From Verticillium longisporum (Eukaryota; Ascomycota; Sordariomycetes; Glomerellales; Plectosphaerellaceae), in NCBI GenBank assembly GCA_019188255.1, contig JAETXT010000012.1, positions 496,001-560,000 of the forward strand: a stretch of DNA of 64,000 bases, read 5' to 3'. Under the pieces are notes generated by a model. It was not told the DNA's origin, searched no databases, and worked only from the letters and a program-made list of their open reading frames with translations. A program made the translations under genes and the position numbers. Below are positions 37,201 to 46,285 of the stretch, piece by piece; the first letter of the stretch is position 1, and each line of letters starts with the position of its first letter.

Positions 37201-38341
37201 CGCCCAACCCCGGATTTTCGAACCCGCCGAGGAGCGTCGAAGGGGGCCCCAGCAGGAAAACCCATAAAGAACGACACCAGCACGGAGATGGGGTGGCACG
37301 GAAGAAAAAGAGAGACATTACAGAGCGCCGGCGTCAGTAAATTACTCTGCTTCTCGAATGATGATTGACTTCTCCATCGCAGCAATAATCGCGAACAGCA
37401 GCACAATGCATGGAGCGTTGCCAGAAAGCAATAGAGGCCTGAATAACGCGTCTAGAATCCTGCGTAGCGTCTCAGCCGAAATTACCTCCGTCGAGCCACC
37501 GACGTGGCTCATCCAACAGACCATCTTCACATGTCGTGACATCTCCCACACCAGACGGCCCTGTGGGCCCTGGCCCTGACTTGCCTCTGCCTTGCTTTGC
37601 CGAACCGCCTACTGCAACGGGCAATCCCACGCCATAGCCAGACAACCTTAGAGGCCGCAGACTAACAAGGACAAAGCGAATCCTGACGAGTCCACACACC
37701 CCCCTCAGAGCTCCGCACGGGCAGAACCAACCTGCCATCCCGGTGACTGGTCGTCCGCTTCTGGCAGTCAGGCCCGCGCCGATACATCGCCAGATTGTCG
37801 CCCTGGTGTCCGCCCAGTCACTCTGGCCCGCCATCCTTCCCCGGACACATCTGGGCCCTGACTTCACCTGGGGTACTTCGCCATCATGTCTCCTCATCCT
37901 TGCTCTTCACGCAGTCGAGACCTGGCCAGGGGGTCGCCGTCGCCGCTGGAAGGATGGGTACCACACCCAGTCCAGGTCCAGGTCCAAGTTCCAGCACCAG
38001 CAACCGTCCCATCTCCATGCAACCCACCCGAAGGAAGGTAGCAAGCTTGTGCCTTGCCAGCCTCTCCAGCAGGTTCCTGGGGTGTCTGTTCGATGTCCCG
38101 ATGCTTCGCGCTCCCGTCAACTCGCCCGCCTCCGGAGCAACATCGCACCAAGCCCGCACCTCCTCCGTCGTCCATAAGAAGCCTCGTCCTCCAGCTCCTC
38201 TTCCGCCCTTCTCTTCTTCTCTCTTCATCCACATTCGCTTGGCATCATACAGTACACTCGCTCTTGTACCAATAATCCCCATACCTCGCTAATACCGGTT
38301 CATCCTTCCTCCAACCACAACAACCCCCCAAAACCATCAAA
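34256..38341. other. Long gene-poor interval (about 4.1 kb)
   Basis: Both strands were read and no protein family recognised. Minus-strand frames at 35210-34752 (for example MHAMEIFSPDTDKYVDHSYG) and near 35.6-35.8 kb look slightly protein-like but cannot be joined convincingly. The last 500 bases, CT-rich with short CCAGGT-type repeats near 37.97 kb, are probably the promoter and leader of the CFEM gene. Confidence 0.45.
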
Positions 38342-39109
38342 ATGAAGTCTGTCTACGCTATCGCTGCCTTCGCCGCCGTTGTGGCCGCCCAGAGCTCTTC
38401 CGGCCTCCCTGAGTGCGCCATTCCCTGCATCCGCGACGCCACCACCTCGGCCACCGACTGCACCTTCGGCGACTACTCTTGCTCTTGCGAGCCTGCCAAC
38501 AACGCCGCCATCCGCGCCGCTGCCACCAGCTGCGTCATTGACGCCTGCGGCGTTGACGTTGCCCTCAGTACGTGCTCCCATATCGCGCCCACGTTGCTCC
38601 CGAGTCGTCCATGCTAACAAGCGCTTTCAGACGAGGTCATCCCTGCCACTGAGGCTCTCTGCGCCAACCCCCCCACCTCCCCCGAGGAACCCACCACCAC
38701 CGCTGCTGAGACCACCGCCGCTCCCTCCGCCGTCGAGTCCGCCGTTGAGTCCGCCGTCGAGTCTGCTGTCGAGTCCGCTGTCGAGTCGGCCGCTCCCTCC
38801 GGCTACCCCGTCCCTGAGGTCTCCTCTGCCGCTCCCCACCCCTCGACTACTGCGGCTCCCGCTCCCAGCCACGCCGGCAACACCACCGAGCCCGCGCCCA
38901 CCCACGTCGAGGTTGACGGTGCCGCTTCCTCGGCTTCATGGGCGTCGCCGCCATGGTCGGTCTCGCCGCCATTGCCCTGTAAGCGTCTTCTCTTCTCCAC
39001 CGGGAAAGAGTCACGCTCGCAGCGGCAGCATTGCTGGCAACGGCAACACGTTCTCCTGTTCGGAGACGAATGGGAGCACAAAGGATGGTACACAACTCAT
39101 TTGTGGTAA
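38342..39109 (+). CDS. CFEM-domain secreted/cell-wall protein; GPI signal lost or hidden by a frameshift
   Basis: CFEM proteins are extracellular Cys-rich fungal proteins, some of which bind heme and others act at the host interface. Exon 1 is 38342-38567, the intron 38568-38630 (GTACGT to TTTCAG), and exon 2 follows. A signal peptide covers about residues 1-17 (MKSVYAIAAFAAVVAAQ). Eight Cys form the CFEM pattern (PECAIPC, TDC, YSCSC, TSC, DAC, ALC) with an Asp two residues before the CxC, where family members place the heme ligand. A Ser/Thr/Pro/Ala-rich stalk with a tandem VESA repeat follows. The frame as given ends at 39107-39109 after a basic, non-hydrophobic tail. A perfect GPI-type tail, GFMGVAAMVGLAAIAL with TAA at 38980-38982, lies in another frame, reachable by one added base near 38930. 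That suggests a 1-nt deletion or an assembly error. Confidence 0.88.
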
Positions 39110-40101
39110 TGGCATGAGGATTCGTCGTCTGCGGTCTTCCGGCCGGGACGGCGGTCCTTCCAGTGTTGGAGACAAAAAATAGTATTTCACTCGGGCTTGT
39201 AGTTGTTTCACAAATACACCGACTGATACAATAATGTTAATGCGTCTGTCCATGAGACAATAGCAATCGTGATGAATCCCTCGTCTTGTGATGGGCTGTC
39301 AAAACTGCCTCTTCCTGTTCCCCGTGAACGTTCTTCCATGAACGAGTTCAGCCGTCGTATTCGACGTGCGGCGCAGCTCGTAAGCGCCGAGTTGCCAAGG
39401 TGGTCCTGCATATTGGTGGGTGGGATGGCCGACAACCTTCATGAGATGCCAGGCCAGGGTTGGGCGCCCTCCATTTTGATTCGACAGCGGCACGTCCGGG
39501 GTAAAAGACCAAAAGGATGATGCGACCTTGCATTGTTGCTGTAGGCACCACAGTCAACACAGCCGACCCTAACCATTACTCTCAGGTATGTGTCTGGGAA
39601 CCGTACCTTGAGGCGAGGTGACGGGCCCAGGTGAGTTGTTGTCGTTTGCCGTGCCATTCATCTCCTCGGGGGCCAGGACGTCACTCCGATCTTTCACCCC
39701 CGGACAGAAAGGATGCCCCGGGCGGAGTATTGAGCTCGGCCGAATTGCGTTGCAATAAGCGCCGATCTTCATATCTGGGGTCCCCAGGTTACCTACTCTG
39801 TCGCGTGGACCGAGGCAGCGAGGTTTGACGGCCATGTGAAGGTGATGCCATCGCTTGTTTGTGAGGACGTGTTTCCCCGGAGCTTGCAGACCCGCGAATG
39901 GTTGACCGAGGAGGGAACCTACTTCAGAGAATTTGTTGGTCAATCTCGTCTGTGTGTGTTCCTTTCGTACCGTGGGCTGGCTTGTCAGGCTTCACTGACG
40001 TCGATAGTATACTGATGTGCTTGACATCGGATGGCCGTGCCGGACGTAATTGCGATCATCGAAATGTCGAGGGGGTTTCATCGACCACGCCAATGCATCT
40101 C
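39110..40101. other. Intergenic region, no supported gene
   Basis: The 3' flanks of the CFEM gene and of the convergent glycosyltransferase-like gene. Nothing else recognised. Confidence 0.4.
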
Positions 40102-41304
40102 TTACGCGTTCCACTCCTTTTCATCTTGGTATGTCTCCTCGTTTGCAACCTTCTCCAGCTTCCCGCTCTTCAATGCATCCCACCTCTTTTCATTCTCCCT
40201 TCGGTCCTCTTCTCCTTTCCATACCCTCCCATGGAGATGCCTCACGCAAACCTGCTTTCCATTGCCTGGTGCAAAAAGCCAACAGGCCCATCGCGCCCAC
40301 TGCCCCTCCTTCATACCGTTCCTTGCGCGCTGGCCGATAGAGTCCTCGATGAACATGCCCCTCCCAATGGCCAGTTGGCTCGGGAATACTCTCTCGAGGT
40401 AGTGCCTCCTCTCCACGACATGCGGCTTGTCGTGCCAGAAGTACAAGGGCGTCAGTGGCACGACTTCTCCAGTCGTTGGCGCCGGGTACCTTCCTGTCAG
40501 AGCGGCTGACAGGTCTCGCAGGACGGGGAACCGGGCGACGTGCATGGAAGCTTCGTACTCGACCGTCCGTGACGTCGGCATACAGACTTAGCGGCTTGGA
40601 GCCTTCGTGCTTGATGTGGAAGCCTGCATGGCGTCGAGGAGATTCGCAATGGGAATGTGCGAGTCGAGCGCCCAGTCGTGCTGGTGAATCCAGACATACG
40701 GTGTGTCGGCTTCGCGGAGGGCTGAACGCACAGCCAGGCCGAAACCGAGTCTCTTCTCGGGCTCCATGAAGGTGATGCGTCGGTCCCTGGTGCAGTGGAT
40801 ATCCACGTCGACCAAATGGCCGCTGGAGCGCCCGCCAGGCGATCCATATTCTGCTTCGGCACGACGGACCTCCCAATCGAGGGAGGGCAAGCTGGGCAGC
40901 GTCTGGCTCAGAAACTCGCGCGTGGCCAGAGCCTTGACATGTTCCTTGTAGGCGTCGTACACCCGAGCGCCTTCGGGGGTGACCTGACCCTTCTTCAGGC
41001 GGGCTCGGTCGACGACATGGTCGTACGTATCGAATACGACAATGACGGGGCAATTGAGCAAAGCCGTGCAGTGAGCGTGGAAGGAGGCGATCACGGCCGA
41101 TAGGAGATCTGTCGTGGGAGCCGACGGGGTAGGCGACGTCGTGATGATGAGGGTCAGTAGCCTGTCGAGTGAAAAGGCCGGCTGCTCTGGCTCCAGCACA
41201 GACGGGGGCATGACGCCTCTTAAATTCGGAGGCTTTGGGATTGTGAGGAACGATGGCGGATGAAGATCAATCAATTGCGTGATTGAAATTTCCTGTGGGT
41301 TCAC
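40102..41304 (-). pseudogene. Glycosyltransferase-like hypothetical protein, interrupted by one in-frame stop
   Basis: A single frame from ATG at 41304 to TGA/TAA at 40102 (about 400 codons) is broken once, by TAA at 40588-40590. The N-terminal half has an LIITTSPTPSAPTTDLLSAV strand-loop, VIVVFDTYDHV and GFGLAVRSALREADTPYVW followed by IHQHDWAL. This resembles the nucleotide-sugar end of GT-A fold, GT2-like proteins. The second half (EYEASMHVARFPVLRDLSAAL, then LYFWHDKPHVVERRHYLERV) continues in the same frame and keeps protein-like composition. The stop sits in SR-stop-VCMPTSR, where an aromatic residue is likely, so a TAC/TAT-to-TAA change is probable. That is not a RIP-type change. The family assignment is by resemblance only, and the biochemical role is unknown. 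There is no signal peptide. Confidence 0.55.
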
Positions 41305-41513
41305 TGCTGACCGAGCCTCACCGAGGCTTCACCTCCAAACAAAGCATCTTGGACGCTTATTGACGGATGCGGGGATTGTGGCAGGAAAAGGTCAATCGAC
41401 CTCTTCGTGAAAGGCGGATAAAAAAAATCTATTTTTATGGGCAATTTTTTCTGATGTGTTCCTCTCTCCCGCGCAAATGTACAGTCACACCTGCAACGAG
41501 CTCCAAGACAGGC

Positions 41514-42775
41514 TTAGATCTTGATGACGACCTTGCCAGCATGCTGTCCGGAGTACAGATAATCAAAAGCAGCAGCAGACTCGTCAAACGCGAAGACTTT
41601 GTCGATGATGGGTGTGAGTGACATGTTCTTTTCTTCAATGAAACGGTTCATGCGCTGATAGTCAAGCTTCGAGCCCACGCCGATACCCCTATAATGTATT
41701 AGACGCGGCAACGGACGAGCGATGGACCTTCGTTAAGCTTAGTGTGTGACTTACTGAATCTTTGCTAGTTTTCCCATCAAGGCAAGCAGGGCACTTGGCT
41801 CCCACCCCTGCCCCAACCCGGCCAAGAACCCAACAAGAGAGATGGTGCCACCTCTCGATCGTAGGAAACTGATGTCGTCGGGAATGGAGGAAGGACCTGT
41901 ACTGTTGACCACGACATCGACACCCTTCCCACTGGTGATACGGAGGATATCCTCTTTCTGGCTTGAGGTTGTCTTGTAGTTGATGCCATGGACGTCGGAG
42001 CCCAGCTTCTTGATGGCCTCGAGCTTTTCATCAGACGAAGACGTGACAATAGCCTTCCAGCCGTTGGCGATGCACAACAGGAGCGCGAACAGGCTAACAC
42101 CTCCGGTTCCTGTTCACCTTTGTCACAAAAGTTTTGACGTGCTGCATTCAAAAGGCTTGCCAGGCTTGGACCTACCTTGCATCAGAGCTGCGGGATCCTT
42201 CCGGCTTGTTTCGAGGCCGTTCAGAGACGACCATGCCGTTACGCCGGCGCATGTAAGGGTGGCAGCCTGTATAGCACCAGTAAGTCCCATCAAGTTTTAC
42301 ATGTTTCTCGCGTCGGTACTGCGCTCCACCGAGCCTTTGACTCACCTCTTCCCAGGATAGATGCTTCGGAAGATGAACAAGTAGTCCATCCTCGTAGACC
42401 GCATATTCCCGTAAGACTCCGGCCGTAGAGCCTCCAAGCGCGCAGTTCTCCTCCTCTTCCAGCCCTGTGAAGTTGTTGATGTCAAAGATGGGCGCCACCT
42501 TATCTCCAATGGCGAAGTCGCCAACAGGACCCAATAGCAACAACCTCGGCGGCGCAGTCGGAGCATGGGATGCCCTCACCTTCGACCTCGACAGGATATC
42601 TGCCATTGAGCATGGCCACATCGCGAAAGTTGAGCGATACAGCGTGAATTTTTATGAGGACATCGTGTGTTCCAAGATCGCCCGGCGCGGGAACAGGCTC
42701 AGTGACCTGCGTGACGGTCCGTGGGAGGTCACCATGTGTCCGCCTGAATACTTTGGCTTCGGTTGGGATCGTCAT
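41514..42775 (-). pseudogene. Zinc-type alcohol dehydrogenase / quinone oxidoreductase-like MDR protein, one frameshift
   Basis: A member of the medium-chain dehydrogenase/reductase family that uses NAD(P)H on alcohols, enones or quinones. Four exons can be read: 42775-42346, 42266-42176, 42109-41755 and 41688-41514, all GT-AG. Together they give about 349 residues, the normal length, once one frameshift is corrected. The GroES-like N-terminus has HDVLIKIHAVSLNFRDVAML and GIPCSDCAAEVVAIG. The Rossmann part starts GTGGVSLFALLLCIANGW. The C-terminus is YLYSGQHAGKVVIKI. The frameshift lies near 42525-42535, between VVAIG and VGDFAIGDKV, and is either one extra base or two missing. With an otherwise perfect exon structure this may be a recent lesion or an assembly error. 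It lies next to the sugar-use cluster, but a link is not shown. Confidence 0.72.
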
Positions 42776-43559
42776 GACTGTCTTGGAAATGATAATAACT
42801 CAGAATTATATTACTCAGAATTATATTACAATCGCGACGACCTTCTACATCAACTCGCGGGGCTTTTAATCGATTTCACTGCCATCAAGAGCCGGTGGGG
42901 TCTGCAGCGGACTTTGGTGCGGACTTTTCACAGCAGTGAGCAATTCCGATCTGCGGCGTCAGCGCTTCGATCTCTGCTGGTGGAGTGAGTAAGCTTAAGA
43001 CACGGAGGCTGACCAAGCGACGTCATCGTCGGCGAGTATTAGTGATCTAGATTTGTTCTGGATTTTCACCGTGATGGCTTCCTTATTGGCTAACACGCTG
43101 GCTCGGACGCACATCGGAGCCAAAACGCCAAGTACGTGGGGTACATTTGATGCATCGAAATAACGATGTAGCAGCGAGGCCCCGCGACTTGGTGTGATGT
43201 TCGTGCTTGCCCATCCTTCCTGCGAAAAGTGGTGGGCGTTGTGAGGTCTTCACCGCAGTCCTCGCTCAGCGTTATGATCAGCTGCTCGTGGCTATGATCA
43301 GGTCTTCTATGCAAGGCAGATGATGTTCTCGGCCACATGCCCCAAATATTCACTTGGACCTTGTGATTCAGTCGTACAATGCATTTGCAGCGCGATGTCT
43401 CGACGCACCACTAGCCTGATATCAGGAGTTACTGTTGCCCTGCAGAAGTACTCGAGTGACAGCCCAGCATTTTGCGGCCATATTCATGGCATACTGTGTC
43501 AGTGTCAAGGGATGTCCCCGCGTGGTTTGAATACTGAATGTCCTGGCTGTGACCTGGAT
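42776..43559. other. Intergenic region between MDR gene and sugar porter
   Basis: No gene supported. Directly upstream of the MDR start there is a 15-bp unit (ACTCAGAATTATATT) repeated twice in tandem at 42798-42827, in a locally AT-rich patch. Confidence 0.5.
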
Positions 43560-45444
43560 CTAATCGTCGTGCTTTGCTTCCACTTCGACGAATTCCACAT
43601 CCACTGATTTGTAAGACCCAAATCGGCGGAGGGGAACGCCTCGATTGAACATAAGGTCAATCTGCTCCAAGGACTTGCCCTTGCACTCGGGGACAAACAG
43701 CCACGTGAAGCACACAGACACGACTGCAACCGCGCCGAAGATGAAACCCAAGCGACTGCCGAGATTTGCAGGGTCAAAGAGGAGGTAGGGAATGGAGAAG
43801 TTGACGGCAAACCTGTTGAGGCCGAATGGTGTCAGCACAGAGCAACTTCGGCAAGGTTCTTACAGGGCGCAACTCACGCAGTGACCACGTTGACAATGGC
43901 AGCAGTACGCTGGGATGCGTCTCGAAGATGGAGCGACGTCACTTCAGTCGTCACGACATATACTAGAGGTGCCCACCCCAGGCAAAATCCACCGCCAGAG
44001 AGCGGCAGCATCGCGACTGTGGCCTTCTTGACAGCGACTGACGGGTTTTTTATGGTACCTAAGCCACCCATGGTTATGATGGCAACTGCCTGCCAGGCTG
44101 CGCCGGCCATGAGCAATGGCCTGTCAAACGATTTAATTGTTAGCAAAGTGTTTGACCAAGTGGTCAGGGAGCCGGCCACAGCTTACCGTCTGCCAACCCG
44201 GTCGTTGAGGAACAGTGAGATGCCACACATCAACAGGTTGACTGATGCATTTATGATGGTCATGTTAAAGGGGTTGACGGTTCCAATGCTCCGCACGAAG
44301 ATGGCGCCATAGGAGCCTACAAACGCTTGGCCCGTTGCCTGCTGCAAGAAGTTAAGTGCCACAATGATAGCAGTCCGCTTTCTGTTGATACCCTGGAAGA
44401 TCTCAACGTATCGTCCCTGCTCTTTTTCCATTTGTAGGGCAAGTTGGAGGCCGGCGAATTCGGATTCGATCTCTTCAGGGCTCAAGGTTCCGGAGCGTAA
44501 ACGAACCAACTCACCGTGAGCCTTACCGACTTCGCCTTTCGTCAAGAGCCAACGAGGAGACTGAAACCAGGATAATACGTAAGCAAAGCCCTGCAGACAG
44601 ATGCTTTTTACCAAGAAGTAGACTCACCTCCGGAATGAACCACACGGTCGACATAACGATGGTAGGAACTATAAAGAAGAGGCCTAACGGAATTTTCCAG
44701 GCTGCATTTGTGGATAGAGTACTTGTCCCGCGACAAATGCAGTTCATGATGAGTCCTCCACACTAAGGTAGGACAAGGTCAGCGGAGGTCGAATATGAAA
44801 GTCTCGGAACTCGGCGGTTTACCATCATGCTGAACTGGTAGGAGCCTACCGCAAACCCCCGAATTGGTGTAGGTATGATCTCAGACTGGTAGACAGGGAT
44901 GACTGCTAGCTCCATTCCGACATATATGTCTGAAGACAAGACTCGGGTCAGAATTACCACACAACTGGCTGAGCGGCATCAAAGCGAGTTGGACATACAG
45001 TTTAGGACTCGAGCGGCCATAATTTGTTCTCTGGCAGTTGATGTCACTGCTATTGCGGCGCAGACGACAGCGTGACAGCTCATGGAGAACATGCACCATC
45101 GTCGACCCCAGCGTTCACTAACCAGACTACCAAACACCACGCCTGCGTTGCCGTCAGCATTCAGGTTCAAGAATCCGTAGCTTGGAAAATCAGAACGGAC
45201 CAAACGCGAAACCAATGTAATTCAAGCTGTTGAACATGGAAAGCCACGCGGTTGGTAGTTCATATCTGCCGGTCCTCGTATCAAAAGAACCAAAATGACG
45301 AATGAATGGTTCCATCGCCTGAGTTGTTGTATAACCATTGTTATCGAAGCCATAATTCAGTGTCGAAACGGCTATGACTAAAGAGGAGAGGGCCAAAGTT
45401 TTGTTAAAATGCTTGAAGATGTAGTGGTTGGAAAGCGTAAACAT
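43560..45444 (-). CDS. MFS sugar transporter (sugar porter family), 499 aa
   Basis: Twelve-helix plasma-membrane proton:sugar symporter. Seven exons: 45444-45201, 45142-44999, 44929-44823, 44762-44628, 44560-44187, 44120-43878 and 43812-43560. They add to exactly 500 codons with the stop, with GT-AG at every junction. Family signatures include NYGFDNNGYTTTQAM after TM1, SERWGRR in loop 2-3, VYQSEIIPTPIRG, PESPRWLLTKGEVGKA (joined across an intron), a TM7 region NFLQQATGQAF, and PECKGKSLEQIDLMF at the C-terminus. The first intron donor is GTCCGT, a weaker variant. The divergent neighbour is a GH3 beta-glucosidase, sharing an 840-bp promoter region. This suggests a role in uptake of cellobiose, another beta-glucoside or a released sugar. 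The exact substrate is unknown. Confidence 0.93.
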
Positions 45445-45663
45445 GGTGGAAGAATGGTCGAATAGAATACCAGAGTCTCATCAATGCGAAATGCTGAGCT
45501 ACTTGACCATAAACACATTGAAGAAGGAGTGTCTAAAGAGCAGCGGCTCCATTCACCTGTGATTTATATACGATGCCCCCTCTTCTCTGTCTTAGGTTAG
45601 GAGCGGAAAGGCCGTGGAGAACCTTGCAAACGAACTTACCAAATAGGGGTGGCGTCAATGGAG

Positions 45664-45706
45664 CCCCGGGTCGTGTACAATCAATCCCCAGATTTCTCTT
45701 CCGGGG
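45664..45706. promoter_or_regulatory. Two CreA-type (SYGGRG) motifs in the divergent promoter
   Basis: CCGGGG occurs at 45701-45706 (+) and on the minus strand at 45664-45669, between the sugar porter and beta-glucosidase genes. SYGGRG is the known core site of the carbon catabolite repressor CreA/Cre1. The paired, opposite orientation fits glucose repression of both genes. This is inference from the motif only. Confidence 0.4.
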
Positions 45707-45905
45707 CGCAGAATATCCTCCACACTTGAACAGTCCTCGACTCCGGACAAGGTCAGCGTCGGCCCAGTTTCTCGGGATGGCGCCGTCTCGTTCAATAGCG
45801 TGGCGATAGACCTTCACCTGATGTTGACAAATTTACATCTATGCAGAGATTCATCATGGTTATGTGGAGTGACAAGTACCCCACAAGATCGTTCGCCTCC
45901 GGCCC

Positions 45906-45941
45906 TCGGGGCAGTCGGGGCAGTCGGGGCATTCGCGGCAT
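45906..45941. repeat. Four-copy 9-bp tandem repeat TCGGGGCAG in the divergent promoter
   Basis: Units at 45906, 45915, 45924 and 45933: two exact TCGGGGCAG, then TCGGGGCAT and TCGCGGCAT. It lies between the divergently transcribed porter and glucosidase genes, so it could be an array of binding sites for the nearby zinc-cluster regulator. It might equally be a neutral minisatellite. Confidence 0.65.
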
Positions 45942-46285
45942 TTGGCGCCCGGCGGACTTCTCGCTTCAGGTAGAGTCTGGCCTTCGATTGCCGACTTGTA
46001 AAATATCCATGCAGTTCTTATATCGAAGCGTAACCATATATGCCCATGTTGAGATTAACACATTCCTGTTAGCCTCCTCTGAGATCTATGACCTTCCCTG
46101 CTCTCATCTCACAACCCGGATTTCCGCAGCAAGGCCCAAAGCTGGCGTAGCCTCGTCGAAGCCTCTCGATACTCTGCCAGAATCAGCTGTGCACTTTCCG
46201 TACACGCCTTTCTTTGCATCTTTCCGTCCTTCACGTACTCGAGACCTTCCAATCGCCATCTACGACAACCCACAGCACCCCAACA

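Noticed and set aside
38379..39182. 267-codon plus-strand frame overlapping the CFEM gene
   Set aside because: An out-of-frame Pro/Arg/Ser-rich reading of the same exons. It ignores the intron and has no signal peptide or Cys pattern.
40190..41053. 287-codon minus-strand frame in the glycosyltransferase-like gene
   Set aside because: Arg/Pro-rich alternative frame. The other frame has strand-like hydrophobic motifs and continues past a single stop.
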